Positions 34,821-44,531 of a stretch of DNA of 64,000 nt are shown piece by piece. Source of the stretch: GCA-2698665 sp038101125 (GTDB taxonomy: Bacteria; Pseudomonadota; Gammaproteobacteria; GCA-002705445; GCA-002716945); NCBI GenBank assembly GCA_038101125.1, contig JAYNVZ010000002.1, positions 1 to 64,000 of the forward strand. The letters are read 5' to 3'. Both the position numbers and the translations under genes were made by a program. The stretch's first letter is position 1. Every line of letters begins with the position of its first letter. The notes under the pieces were generated by a model. That model did not search any database. It worked only from the letters and a program-made list of their open reading frames with translations, and had not been told where the DNA came from.

Positions 34821-36885
34821 AATTAAAAAATATAAGGTGACCTGTCCGCATGATTGTCCAGATACCTGCTCTCTGGAGGTAACAGTTGATACTAAAACTA
34901 AAAAAGCAATTAAGTTAATTGGTGATAAGACTCATCCTATAACCAAAGGCTTTCTTTGCAATAAAGTAAATCACTATCTTGACTTAGTTTATAACAAGAA
35001 TCGTGTTTTGTACCCCCATGTAAGAGTAGGACCAAAAGGCAAAAAAGGAAAACTCAAAAAAGTTTCTTGGGATTTTGCACTGAAAACAATTGCTAAAAAA
35101 CTAAAAGCTATTGAAAAAAAATATGGCGCCGAAGCTATACAGCCATATAGCTACTCTGGAACGCTAGGGATGCTAGGCTACTGGGGGATGTCTGAAAGAT
35201 TTTGGAATAAGATGGGCGCGGCCAGGCTAGGCAGAACTATTTGTATAGCTGCCGCCTCAACAGCTGGTATCTATACCTATGGGGCAGCATGTGGGCCTGC
35301 AATTGATGAGGTCCCAAATAATGATTTGATAATACTATGGGGTACCAATATTGTTTCAACACATGTTCATATGGTGCCATTTGTTGAAGAAGCAAAAAAA
35401 AGAGGTGCAAAGATAATTTGTATTGATCCAAGAGAAACTAGAACAGCTGCTTTAAGTGACTGGCATATTCAACCCAAACCAGGAACTGATACAGCCTTAG
35501 CATTAGGTATGATGAATGAGATAGTTAAAAATAAAAAACATGATTTAGCTTTTTTAAAAAAACATACGACTGGATATAAGGAATTCCTAGATAAAATATT
35601 ACCAAAGTATACCTTAGATAAAGTTTCAAGAATTACTGGTATACAAAAAGCAGACATTAAACAATTAGCTTTTGAATATGGTTCAACCAAGAAAACATAT
35701 ATACGTCCTAACTATGGATTAAACCGTCATCGTAATGGTGGCATGATGGTAAGATCAATTATGTTGCTTCCTGCGATAACAGGTGCTTGGAAGAATAAAA
35801 GCTCTGGGTGTTTTGTAGGGTCAATTGAGGAAATGTGGAACGTAGATTTAGGAAAGTTACAAAGACCAGATCTTCTAGATAATAAAAATCCAAGATCCAT
35901 AAATATGATACAAATAGGAAATGCCTTAAATGATAAAAAATTGGATCCTCCAATTAAATCATTATTTGTTTGGAATTCAGATATAGCTAATTGTGCTCCG
36001 GATAGCATCAGTGTTCGCAGAGGTTTAAAGCGAAAAGATTTGTTTACGGTTGTTCACGAAACTTTTTGGACAGATAGCTGTGATTATGCTGATATTGTTT
36101 TGCCAGCAGATACTCAACTAGAGCATATGGATCTTCATGCGCCTTACGGACATTATTATTTTAGTCTTACACAGCCAGCGATAAAACCACTAGGAGAAAG
36201 TAAATCTAATCAAGATTTGTTTAGGGATCTTGCAAAATATATGGGCTATAAAGATAAATGTTTTAAAGAAAGTGATGAAAGTATGATTAAGAATATGATT
36301 GACCCAAAACATAATCCTCTGTTTAAAGGCGTTACTTTTGAAAAACTTAAAAAAAATGGCTGGGTTAAGGGTAATGTTGAAAATAAAAAAAGAGATTATA
36401 TAAAAAAAGGTTGGCCAACTAAAGATGGTAAGATTCAAATCTATTCAAAAGATACTGAAAAGATTGGATTAGGTGCCTACCCAGAACATATCGAAGAATT
36501 CGCTGACAAAGCATTAAGAAAAAAATATCCAATTCAGATTTTAAGTCCTGCCACACATCAATTTATTGGTAACTCTTTTGTTCCCGTCGAAAGATTACGA
36601 AATATGGCATCAAGACCTACTATTGAAATGAGTAGTAAAGATGCAAGTAAAAGAAAAATAAAAGATGGAGACTTATGTAAAATTTATAATGATATTGGAG
36701 AGACTTATGCTCATGCCGTAATAATAGATTCTATGCTTGAAGGTGTTGCCTCAACTCAAAAACAATACAAAGGCTCTCTGATCAAAAATGGTGTAAACGT
36801 CAATGCTCTAAACACTCAAGATGTAACTGATATGGGTGATGGGCCTATCTTCTACACCGTTTTAGCTCAGATTAAGAAAGTTTAA
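34807..36885 (+). CDS. Cytoplasmic molybdopterin oxidoreductase (CISM family), substrate unknown
   Basis: Catalytic subunit of the bis-MGD family with an N-terminal [4Fe-4S] motif (Cys13, 17, 21 and 51: CPHDCPDTC...FLC). Cys146 in GRTICIAAASTAG is the likely Mo ligand, as in the Cys-liganded branch. The C-terminal domain (about 575-692) is the MGD-binding barrel. There is no twin-arginine signal, so it stays in the cytoplasm and gets electrons from the FAD subunit. ATG 34807 was chosen over an upstream alternative that runs far into the previous gene. Length is 692 residues. The reaction (for example formate or a sulfur or nitrogen oxyanion) cannot be told from sequence. Confidence 0.85.
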   Translation: MLKSKIKKYKVTCPHDCPDTCSLEVTVDTKTKKAIKLIGDKTHPITKGFLCNKVNHYLDLVYNKNRVLYPHVRVGPKGKKGKLKKVSWDFALKTIAKKLKAIEKKYGAEAIQPYSYSGTLGMLGYWGMSERFWNKMGAARLGRTICIAAASTAGIYTYGAACGPAIDEVPNNDLIILWGTNIVSTHVHMVPFVEEAKKRGAKIICIDPRETRTAALSDWHIQPKPGTDTALALGMMNEIVKNKKHDLAFLKKHTTGYKEFLDKILPKYTLDKVSRITGIQKADIKQLAFEYGSTKKTYIRPNYGLNRHRNGGMMVRSIMLLPAITGAWKNKSSGCFVGSIEEMWNVDLGKLQRPDLLDNKNPRSINMIQIGNALNDKKLDPPIKSLFVWNSDIANCAPDSISVRRGLKRKDLFTVVHETFWTDSCDYADIVLPADTQLEHMDLHAPYGHYYFSLTQPAIKPLGESKSNQDLFRDLAKYMGYKDKCFKESDESMIKNMIDPKHNPLFKGVTFEKLKKNGWVKGNVENKKRDYIKKGWPTKDGKIQIYSKDTEKIGLGAYPEHIEEFADKALRKKYPIQILSPATHQFIGNSFVPVERLRNMASRPTIEMSSKDASKRKIKDGDLCKIYNDIGETYAHAVIIDSMLEGVASTQKQYKGSLIKNGVNVNALNTQDVTDMGDGPIFYTVLAQIKKV

Positions 36886-36995
36886 TTATACATTTAGACA
36901 ATTAAATTTTGAAAATACTAATAGATATTAGGTCTAGATCTATATTTTAGTTATACACTTATAACAAAGACTACTAATAGCTGTATACTAGAATT

Positions 36996-37481
36996 ATGAA
37001 GATTATGTCGAGAGAAAATTTATCGAACTCATCAAAAAGATCCGTAGATTCAACCATTTCTTATAAAAACAATGATATGACAAGCGGAGTTCAAACCTTT
37101 GAAAATGGTGATATTTATACTGGAGATTTTTTAGATGGCAAAAAACATGGTAGAGGAATTTTAAAAACTGCAAGTGATAGGACATATGATGGTGGCTGGG
37201 AGAACGATCTTCCTCATGGTTATGGTGTGAATACTTTCCCAAACGGAAAGGTATATACAGGTGAATACAAAAAAGGGAGACCTTTTGGTGACGGTCAATG
37301 GACCTATAGTGATGGTAGCACTTATACTGGAAAATGGGTCAATGGTGAGTTTGTCAATCCAGATAATAAACAAGATACTTTTCAATTTAGAATCGCAACA
37401 TTTTTAATTAATATTATAGTTATAGGTTTTATGCTTTCTGTTATAGGATTCTGGTTACTAAAGTTCTTAAAGGTTATATGA
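36996..37481 (+). CDS. MORN-repeat protein with C-terminal membrane anchor
   Basis: A 161-residue protein with about four MORN repeats (YTGDFLDGKKHGRG, YDGGWENDLPHGYG, YTGEYKKGRPFGDG, YTGKWVNGEF) at residues 35-125, then a membrane helix near the C-terminus (about 131-155). It is probably anchored in the inner membrane with the repeats on one face. An alternative ATG is at 37005. It overlaps ogt by four bases. Confidence 0.85.
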   Translation: MKIMSRENLSNSSKRSVDSTISYKNNDMTSGVQTFENGDIYTGDFLDGKKHGRGILKTASDRTYDGGWENDLPHGYGVNTFPNGKVYTGEYKKGRPFGDGQWTYSDGSTYTGKWVNGEFVNPDNKQDTFQFRIATFLINIIVIGFMLSVIGFWLLKFLKVI

Positions 37482-37945
37482 TAAACGAATGTGTGTTTGA
37501 TACGCCTTTAGCCCGGATGTTACTAAAAGAGAAAAATGGTGAAGTTATACATTCGTCATTTACAGAAAAAAAAATTAATAAAACTTCTAGTCGAACACTC
37601 GTGCATGCTCAGAAAGAAATACTAGAGTATTTCAAAGGTCATAGAAAAAGTTTTACAATCAAAGTAAACCCAGATGGAACACATTATCAAAAAAAGGTCT
37701 GGTGGCAACTTTTACAAATTAAATATGGCTCTACAAAGTATTACTCTGATATTGCTAATGATTTAGCAAGTTCTCCTAGAGCTATAGGAAATGCCTGTGG
37801 AGCTAATAAATGCTTGCTTATAATTCCCTGTCACCGCGTCCTGTCCAAGGATAATAGCAGATCAGGTTATTCAAGCTTTGGTGGATTAGTTCATAAGGAC
37901 CGACTCTTAGAGATTGAAAAATCAGAAAGTTTAATGCTAGATTGA
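37478..37945 (+). CDS. ogt: Methylated-DNA--protein-cysteine methyltransferase (Ogt type)
   Basis: Suicide repair protein that takes methyl groups from O6-methylguanine. The acceptor motif IPCHRV, preceded by NACGANKCLLI and the HTH segment RAIGNACG, is present. At 155 residues it is a short Ogt. It is translationally coupled to the MORN gene, which is likely chance packing. Confidence 0.92.
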   Translation: MINECVFDTPLARMLLKEKNGEVIHSSFTEKKINKTSSRTLVHAQKEILEYFKGHRKSFTIKVNPDGTHYQKKVWWQLLQIKYGSTKYYSDIANDLASSPRAIGNACGANKCLLIIPCHRVLSKDNSRSGYSSFGGLVHKDRLLEIEKSESLMLD

Positions 37946-38001
37946 AATAAGAGAAGAATGATGAAAATTTATAAGTATCTATTATTGAACAGTAACGATA
38001 A

Positions 38002-38226
38002 TTAAATAGCACTCAAGTCATTTATTGGCTTCAAAAATGCATCCACAAGCATAGCTTGGTTCATATAAACGAAATATAGATATAAGAATAAGGATATAAC
38101 CCCAAAGATTCTCTTATCCATGATTTTGTCTAATCTACTAAATACACCAAGACACTGTCCAAAAGTATAAGCAAAATAACCAATAGCTCCAAAAAATAAA
38201 AATCCTATTAATCCTAAAATAAACAT
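38002..38226 (-). CDS. Small membrane protein of unknown function
   Basis: A 74-residue protein with two membrane helices (about 2-24 and 40-60) joined by a short basic loop (SRLDKIMDKRI). No family is recognised. It lies 21 bases downstream of a lipoprotein gene in the same direction. Confidence 0.55.
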   Translation of the reverse strand: MFILGLIGFLFFGAIGYFAYTFGQCLGVFSRLDKIMDKRIFGVISLFLYLYFVYMNQAMLVDAFLKPINDLSAI

Positions 38227-38247
38227 ATTTATACAGTAACTAGTTTC

Positions 38248-38679
38248 TTATTCTAAAACAATAGTTATATTCCTCTCTGTAATACACTCCTCATCGTCAC
38301 TAGACATTAAGTTCATCAGTGAGCCCATTGGAGTTACAGCATCTACAGCTCTATCGAAAATATAACCTATCCCAGAATTTATTATAAAATTATCTGCTGA
38401 TAAATCTCTCTGTTCTTCTGTGACTCCGTATTCGCCTGTAAGCTGACCAGATTTACAAATAATATTTATAGATGAACACTGAGTAACAAACACGAAATTT
38501 TTTGGAGCAATAATATCTAGTTTAGATGAGGATGAATATAAATTACACACAGCATCAATTGGATTTTGCTTTGAGTCTACAGTTAATAGATTAATTTTGA
38601 TTTCTTTATCAGCAGGCTGTAAAGTCGCACATGATTGCATAAAAGCTGTAAATAGGATAGCTATTGTAATATATCTCAA
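38248..38679 (-). CDS. Predicted lipoprotein of unknown function
   Basis: A 143-residue protein with a lipoprotein signal peptide (AFMQSC, Cys17 as lipid site). The mature part has several Cys (about five) and a segment AVDAVTPMGSLMNLMSSDDEECI near the end. No family is recognised with certainty. It directly follows ispA. Confidence 0.65.
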   Translation of the reverse strand: MRYITIAILFTAFMQSCATLQPADKEIKINLLTVDSKQNPIDAVCNLYSSSSKLDIIAPKNFVFVTQCSSINIICKSGQLTGEYGVTEEQRDLSADNFIINSGIGYIFDRAVDAVTPMGSLMNLMSSDDEECITERNITIVLE

Positions 38680-39564
38680 CTACGAAACCCTATTTATAAT
38701 ATGAAAGATTAATGAATTAAAAATATTCCTCTTATCTTTAAACATAGAGGGGTGTAAGGTCGCAGAAACAGCTAAATCATTACAATATTCCTTCACTGTA
38801 TCAGCAGATTTAAATTTCATAATATTTCCTTTATTTTTTTTCATATCCTTTTGAACCTTTTTGCCTAATAACTTTTTTTCTCCAGTAAAATCTAGAAGAT
38901 CATCGGTCGCTTGAAATATTAGACCAAAGTTTTTACCATATGTTCTTAGATCATTCATTTTTTTTACCGATTTACTGTTAGTAAATAGTAAGGGCGCCAC
39001 CATACAAAATTCAAAAAGCTTAGCTGTTTTTAATTCATGCATCATAATTATTTCTTTTTCACTTACACGCTTATTCTTTTCATATAATAAATCATAAGAT
39101 TGCCCACCAGCTAAACCCTTATACCCTGATATAATAGCTAGCTCTTGAATAATATTTGACCTCACAAGTGCGCTAGGATGCATGTTTTTATTTGAGAGTA
39201 TTTCAAATGAAAGTGTAAGTAAACTATTGCCTGCTAATATAGCTGTAGCCTCTCCATACTTTTTATGTGTTGTTGGTTTTCCTCTTCTCAAGTCATCATT
39301 ATCCATTCCAGGCAAGTCATCGTGTATTAGTGAATATGCATGAACCATCTCAGTTGCTAAGGCTAGTTTCATATAATCATGTTTTTTAATTTTTAAAGCT
39401 TTTGATATCTCTATTATTAAAAAAGGTCTAATCCTCTTCCCACCATTCATAAGCCCATATTGCATGGCGCTCCAAAGGTCTGTTCTCTTTTTTTTAGAGC
39501 ACAAGTACTTTTTAGCATAAAGGTTAAATTCATCTGCAGTTGATTTTATCTTTTTATCGAGCAT
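38680..39564 (-). CDS. ispA: Polyprenyl synthetase, farnesyl-diphosphate synthase type
   Basis: Isoprenoid chain elongation (IPP with DMAPP/GPP). The first Asp-rich motif DDLPGMDNDD has the two-residue insertion typical of bacterial FPP synthases; the second is DDLLD in FQATDDLLDFTG. KRIRPFL and GGQSYDL segments are present. At 294 residues it is normal. No dxs or xseB gene is adjacent, unlike in E. coli. Confidence 0.93.
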   Translation of the reverse strand: MLDKKIKSTADEFNLYAKKYLCSKKKRTDLWSAMQYGLMNGGKRIRPFLIIEISKALKIKKHDYMKLALATEMVHAYSLIHDDLPGMDNDDLRRGKPTTHKKYGEATAILAGNSLLTLSFEILSNKNMHPSALVRSNIIQELAIISGYKGLAGGQSYDLLYEKNKRVSEKEIIMMHELKTAKLFEFCMVAPLLFTNSKSVKKMNDLRTYGKNFGLIFQATDDLLDFTGEKKLLGKKVQKDMKKNKGNIMKFKSADTVKEYCNDLAVSATLHPSMFKDKRNIFNSLIFHIINRVS

Positions 39565-39697
39565 TATTATTATATAAGTTATACATGAAGAATTTTAACA
39601 TAGTTTTAACTGCTAATTTTTTTAAATTACGATATGATTAGAATAGATTTATTCTTAATAAACTATAGATAATCTATTTAAAGAGTTTTGTCACAGC

Positions 39698-40366
39698 ATG
39701 AAAAACCTCAAGTTATTACTGATTGTTATATTCTTTATTATAATTGTTTCTTTGCTATTCTCAGAATTTAGAAATTATATTGTTGCCATGCTTAATGAAA
39801 ACCTATTATTCATAGAGACATATAGACAAGCAAACCCCTATAAAGTTGAGTTAATTTTTTTTGCCTCTTATATCATACTGATATCTCTCTCTCTGCCAGT
39901 TGCTTTGGTGCTTGGTTTGCTTGGTGGGATGATTTTTGACAACATAATTGCAATAATTCTTATATCCTTTGCCTCTTCATTAGGAGCGACTTTTGCTTTT
40001 CTAATTTCTAGATACTTTTTCAGAGATTTTATTGAAAATAGGTATGGCCGCCAATATCAAATTATTAATGATGGCGTAAAAAAGAATAGTGGATATTATA
40101 TTTTTGCATTACGAATGTGTGTGGTGTTTCCATTTTTTTTAGTCAATCTTCTAATGGGACTAACAACTGTTAAGACGATACAGTATTACATCGTAAGCCA
40201 GATAGGAATGTTGCCGGCTACTATTATTATAGTCTCTTTGGGAGATAAACTTATTGGCACATTGACATCAGATATTTCCATAGATGCACACTTGGTTATA
40301 TTATTGACTGTCTTTGGGCTCTTGCCTTTATTATCAAGATTGCTTTTTAAAAAACTTTTAGATTAA
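39698..40366 (+). CDS. TVP38/TMEM64-family membrane protein
   Basis: A 222-residue protein with about five to six membrane helices and the SNARE-associated/TVP38 core: LPVALVLGLLGGMIFD, SSLGATFAFLISRYFFR and ALRMCVVFPFFLVNLLMGLT. The family is implicated in phospholipid or small-molecule transport. It stands upstream of thiSG, with its own start after a 130-base gap. Confidence 0.85.
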   Translation: MKNLKLLLIVIFFIIIVSLLFSEFRNYIVAMLNENLLFIETYRQANPYKVELIFFASYIILISLSLPVALVLGLLGGMIFDNIIAIILISFASSLGATFAFLISRYFFRDFIENRYGRQYQIINDGVKKNSGYYIFALRMCVVFPFFLVNLLMGLTTVKTIQYYIVSQIGMLPATIIIVSLGDKLIGTLTSDISIDAHLVILLTVFGLLPLLSRLLFKKLLD

Positions 40367-40416
40367 TAATAAAGGTAATAATATTTGAAGATAGTATAAT
40401 AGATATTTACTACTTA

Positions 40417-40635
40417 ATGACAATATCTACAAAAATGAGAATTATATTAAATAAAGATGTTCAAATCATTCCTGATAGCATATCAATTGATGGTCTACTT
40501 GAACACCTAAATATTGAAATCAAATATATCGCTATCGAAGTTAATGAGACAATAGTGCCAAAATCTGAATATGATACATTCAACTTAAAAGAGAATGATA
40601 GTGTTGAAATTATTAATGCTGTAGGAGGCGGTTAA
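40417..40635 (+). CDS. thiS: ThiS, sulfur-carrier protein of thiamine synthesis
   Basis: Ubiquitin-like protein whose C-terminal Gly-Gly (AVGGG) is thiocarboxylated and gives sulfur to the thiazole. An internal ATG at 40435 would give a 66-residue protein, the usual ThiS size; the longer start is reported as no ribosome site separates the two. One base before thiG. Confidence 0.93.
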   Translation: MTISTKMRIILNKDVQIIPDSISIDGLLEHLNIEIKYIAIEVNETIVPKSEYDTFNLKENDSVEIINAVGGG

Positions 40636-40636
40636 G

Positions 40637-41416
40637 GTGTCCAAATTAACTCTTAATGACAAATCATATAATTCGAGACTAATCGTTGGTACTGGAAAAT
40701 ATAAAGATCTTGAGGAAACCAAACAGGCGATATTAAATAGCGGAGCAGAAATGGTAACTGTTGCAATAAGGAGAATGAATATTGGGCAAGACAAAAGTTT
40801 ACCAAATTTGCTAGATTATTTAGATCCAAAGATTTTTACAATTCTGCCAAATACTGCAGGTTGCTATAATGCGAAAGATGCTGTGAGAACTTGTCAATTA
40901 GCAGCTGAGATATTAGAAGGAGAAAAACTTGTTAAGCTTGAAGTCTTGGGCGATGAAAAAACCCTTTATCCGAATGTAACAGAGACTTTAAAAGCTGCAG
41001 AACAATTAGTCAAAGATGATTTTAAAATAATGGTTTATACGACTGATGATCACATAGTGGCTAAAGAATTAGAAAATATAGGATGCATCGCAATAATGCC
41101 GTTGGCTTCACCTATTGGTAGTGGTCTTGGAATACAAAATGAGTATAACCTACTAACAATAAAAGAAAATTCTACTGTACCAATCATAGTTGATGCTGGA
41201 GTTGGAACTGCATCAGATGCCTCCAAAGTTATGGAGCTTGGTTGCGATGGAGTACTAATGAATACTGCTATAGCATGCGCTAAAGACCCACTATTAATGG
41301 CTACAGCAATGAAAAAAGCTGTCGAGTCAGGTTATGATGCCTACCATGCTGGAAGAATTCCAAAAAAATTTCATGCTAGTGCTTCCTCCCCAAAGGAAGG
41401 AAATGTCTGTGACTAA
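40637..41416 (+). CDS. thiG: ThiG, thiazole synthase
   Basis: Forms the thiazole phosphate of thiamine from ThiS thiocarboxylate, DXP and dehydroglycine. The start is GTG 40637 with GGAGGCGG just before it. The TIM barrel shows RLIVGTGKY, the catalytic Lys in KLEVLGD and the phosphate-binding DAGVGTASDA and GVLMNTAIA. Length is 259. It overlaps trmB by 14 bases. Confidence 0.95.
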   Translation: MSKLTLNDKSYNSRLIVGTGKYKDLEETKQAILNSGAEMVTVAIRRMNIGQDKSLPNLLDYLDPKIFTILPNTAGCYNAKDAVRTCQLAAEILEGEKLVKLEVLGDEKTLYPNVTETLKAAEQLVKDDFKIMVYTTDDHIVAKELENIGCIAIMPLASPIGSGLGIQNEYNLLTIKENSTVPIIVDAGVGTASDASKVMELGCDGVLMNTAIACAKDPLLMATAMKKAVESGYDAYHAGRIPKKFHASASSPKEGNVCD

Positions 41417-42038
41417 GAATAATTTTGAAAAACCTAAATTCTACAATAGCCATAGATCAAGACAACTATCCAAAAAAGAATCTATCGGGCCTATTAAGAC
41501 TCAGAAAACTTTTATAAAAAATATAAATAATAGTGAAAAAAAAATACTCGAGATTGGCTTTGGTACTGGATCATCTGTAATGGATCTGCAAAAGAACTTC
41601 AAAGGTAATTACTTTTGTATTGAGTCATATACTTTAGGCATAAACAATATAAATAAGTATATAGAAGAAAATAATGTTGATAATATATATGTCTACCAAG
41701 GAGATGCTATTGAAATAATAGAAGAGTACTTTGATGATGAATCATTAGATGAGATATTAATTTTTTTCCCAGACCCATGGCCAAAATATAAACATAGAAA
41801 AAGGAGGATCCTAAACAACTTTTCTATCAGGTTGTTTTTTGAAAAACTAAAGATTGGTGGTTTAATACATTTTGCAACTGATCATATAAATTATGCTTAC
41901 AGTGCAAAAGAACTGATATCTAACTATACCCGTAGAAGCTTATCTTTTGGAAACAGGCGAAACAGACCGATTACTAATTATGAAAAGCGTGGCAAAAAAA
42001 GAAAAAATTTTGTATTTGATATAATTGTAAGAAAATAG
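41403..42038 (+). CDS. trmB: TrmB, tRNA (guanine46-N7)-methyltransferase
   Basis: SAM-dependent enzyme that methylates G46 in tRNA. SAM motif LEIGFGTGSSVMDL and the family hallmark FFPDPWPKYKHRKRR are present. ATG 41403 was chosen: AGGAAGG lies directly upstream, and the longer reading would run far into thiG. The result is 211 residues. Confidence 0.95.
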   Translation: MSVTKNNFEKPKFYNSHRSRQLSKKESIGPIKTQKTFIKNINNSEKKILEIGFGTGSSVMDLQKNFKGNYFCIESYTLGINNINKYIEENNVDNIYVYQGDAIEIIEEYFDDESLDEILIFFPDPWPKYKHRKRRILNNFSIRLFFEKLKIGGLIHFATDHINYAYSAKELISNYTRRSLSFGNRRNRPITNYEKRGKKRKNFVFDIIVRK

Positions 42039-42039
42039 A

Positions 42040-43383
42040 TTATTCTGATTGTGCCGGATATTTTTTAGAAAAGAGTATGTGTAGAATAAAACCAAATATT
42101 ATACCCGTCCATATATGAGTTTTAACTCCCTCAAATAATTCAATTGATAACATAGGGAAAATGAGTGTGCTAAAAAATGTTAGCCATGCAATTGATCCAA
42201 GGCCTATATTTTCTCTATATAATTTATTTAATTCCTTAACTTTTATTAGTGGTATGACAGCAAAAATTACTATAATGCCCAAAGTTGCTTCAGGGAGATT
42301 ATGCAACAATGGTGTAGCAAATAATAATGTTGCACCAACAACTATCATTGTTACTATAGATGATAGCCCACTGTATGCTCCAGCAGATTCATTAACAGCA
42401 GACCTAGAAAATGAACCTGACACAGGGATACTCCCGCTAATACTAGATGTAATATTAGATAGTCCTTGTCCAAATAACTCTTGGTTAGAGTCTACAGGCA
42501 TAGGGTTTTTATAAAGCTCAACACCGTTCTGATCTTTTGGTGGTTTTTTTACATATAGCTGTTTTGCGATTGCGATTGCTTCCATGAATCCCACAAAGGC
42601 AATAATTACTGTATGAATAATCAACATTGGGATTGAGCCTGTAAAAACCTTCAAAGACGGCAATGTCATTTCAGGAATCCCAGACGGTATAAAACCAACA
42701 ATTGGTCCATTGTAAGAATAATTTGATGCAAAGAGTATTGAAAATAAAACAGCAAAGAAAACAGCAAGGTTACTAAAAGTCATAAATTTTGTATATTTAT
42801 ATTTTATAACATACATAAGAGACAGAACTATTATTGAAAGCAAGAAAGCTTCAAGATTGATTGGCGTTTCAGCGAGGAGTTGATTTATATTCAATAGATC
42901 ACTTAAAGATATTTTAGACAGCCCAAATACTTTACTCAACTGTGAAGTTGCTATTATCAGAGCAGCTGCAGATGTAAAGCCTAACAAGACATGCTCCGGT
43001 ATTTTATCAAAAATATTTCCAGCTCTAACCAAAGCTAATGCAATTTGAAATACTCCTACAGTCATCGCTAAAATTACAGCATAGGCGATGTATAAAGACG
43101 TATCGCCAAATGAAAGTGAAGATATGGCAACAGATGTTAATAGGCAAACCATAGCAACAGGGCCTGTTGCTAAGTACCTAGAAGATCCAAAAAAAGCTGC
43201 TACTGCTACTGGCAGTAAAGCTGCATATAATCCGTAGACTGGAGGTACATCCGCTAATGTTGCATATGCCATAGATTGCGGAATTATTATCATTGCTATT
43301 GTGGTGCCTGCGATGACATCCCTAGTAAGATATGATCTATTCATCAAAGACTCAGGAAGCCAGCTGCTAAAATTCAATAGCAT
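42040..43383 (-). CDS. SulP-family anion transporter without STAS domain
   Basis: Membrane protein of 447 residues with about 10-12 helices. The SulP signature is YGLYAALLPVAVAAFFGSSRYLATGPVAM. The usual C-terminal cytoplasmic STAS domain is missing: the protein ends shortly after the last helix. The start is ATG 43383; a longer reading through 43557 would overlap the divergent gene. Possible substrates are sulfate or bicarbonate. Sulfate export would suit a sulfur oxidiser, but this is inference. Confidence 0.85.
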   Translation of the reverse strand: MLLNFSSWLPESLMNRSYLTRDVIAGTTIAMIIIPQSMAYATLADVPPVYGLYAALLPVAVAAFFGSSRYLATGPVAMVCLLTSVAISSLSFGDTSLYIAYAVILAMTVGVFQIALALVRAGNIFDKIPEHVLLGFTSAAALIIATSQLSKVFGLSKISLSDLLNINQLLAETPINLEAFLLSIIVLSLMYVIKYKYTKFMTFSNLAVFFAVLFSILFASNYSYNGPIVGFIPSGIPEMTLPSLKVFTGSIPMLIIHTVIIAFVGFMEAIAIAKQLYVKKPPKDQNGVELYKNPMPVDSNQELFGQGLSNITSSISGSIPVSGSFSRSAVNESAGAYSGLSSIVTMIVVGATLLFATPLLHNLPEATLGIIVIFAVIPLIKVKELNKLYRENIGLGSIAWLTFFSTLIFPMLSIELFEGVKTHIWTGIIFGFILHILFSKKYPAQSE

Positions 43384-43498
43384 TGTTTTAATGTTGATTA
43401 AAAAATTAATGTATTCACCCCTAGTTTTAATTGGCAGATATATATAAATAAGCAAATATATACTATCATAATATTTAAACACTGTCTTGGGGGTTATA

Positions 43499-44527
43499 TT
43501 GAAGTATAAAATTTTAGGCGACACTGGTTTAAAAGTGAGTGCTATTTGTTTAGGCACGATGACATTTGGAGAGCAAAATACTGAAAAGGAGGCTCATGAG
43601 CAGCTATCTTTTGCTCTAGAGAATGGTATTAATTTTATAGATACAGCAGAAATGTATGCGATACCACCAAAAAAAGAAACCCAAGGACTTACAGAAAAGT
43701 ATATTGGCAGCTGGATAAAAAAGCATAATAATAGGGAGTCTTATTGCTTAGCTACGAAAATTGCTGGGCCAGGAATGGAATATGTGAGAGGTGGGTCTAG
43801 ACTTAGCAAAGATCATGTTACAAAAGCAATAGATGATTCACTAAAGAGATTAAATACTGATTACATAGATTTGTATCAAACACACTGGCCAGAGAGAGAC
43901 ACAAACTATTTTGGCCGCCTAGGATATACTTGCTCTGACAATTTTGGTATCACAATTGAAGAAACTTTATCTGCACTTGATGACGCAGTTAAGTCAGGCA
44001 AAATAAGATATGTAGGTATATCCAATGAAACACCATGGGGAGTTCAAGAATATTTAAGAGTATCCAGTAACAAATCTCTAGCAAGAGTACAATCTATACA
44101 AAATCCATATGGATTATTAAATAGGATTTATGAAGTAGGTTTATCTGAAATATCTTACAGAGAAAATATTGGATTATTAGCATATTCACCTTTAGGTTTT
44201 GGAATGTTAACAGGAAAGTACATTGATAGCATTCCCAAAGATTCAAGGTTGGGGCTGCATGGGGAATGGTTCACAAGGTATAATAATGAGAAATGCATAG
44301 CTGCGACAAAAAAATATTTGGCTGTCGCAAAAAAATATGACCTATCTTTAACTCAGCTGGCTTTAGCTTTTGTCAACACAAGACCATTCTTGACAAGCAA
44401 CATCATTGGAGCAACAACAATATCTCAGTTAAAAGAAAACATTGAGAGTATAGATATTAACCTCAGTGATGAGATAATAGATGAAATTAATAATATACAT
44501 AACGATATACCAAATCCCGCACCATAG
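43499..44527 (+). CDS. Aldo/keto reductase, Tas-like
   Basis: NADPH-dependent oxidoreductase of 342 residues. The catalytic tetrad region (DTAEMYA with Tyr, TKIAGP with Lys, QTHWPERDTNYFG with His) and the cofactor site near the C-terminus (IIGATTISQLKENI) are visible. The start is TTG 43499 with GGGGG six bases upstream. It resembles E. coli Tas in the QTHWPERDTN motif. Substrate unknown. Confidence 0.88.
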   Translation: MKYKILGDTGLKVSAICLGTMTFGEQNTEKEAHEQLSFALENGINFIDTAEMYAIPPKKETQGLTEKYIGSWIKKHNNRESYCLATKIAGPGMEYVRGGSRLSKDHVTKAIDDSLKRLNTDYIDLYQTHWPERDTNYFGRLGYTCSDNFGITIEETLSALDDAVKSGKIRYVGISNETPWGVQEYLRVSSNKSLARVQSIQNPYGLLNRIYEVGLSEISYRENIGLLAYSPLGFGMLTGKYIDSIPKDSRLGLHGEWFTRYNNEKCIAATKKYLAVAKKYDLSLTQLALAFVNTRPFLTSNIIGATTISQLKENIESIDINLSDEIIDEINNIHNDIPNPAP

Positions 44528-44531
44528 AATA

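Noticed and set aside
42161..42514. Long plus-strand frame inside the SulP gene
   Set aside because: It lies wholly antisense to a clear membrane transporter and has no ribosome site or family marks.
43384..43557. N-terminal extension of the SulP protein
   Set aside because: It would overlap the divergent aldo/keto reductase start and lacks similarity to SulP; ATG 43383 fits better.
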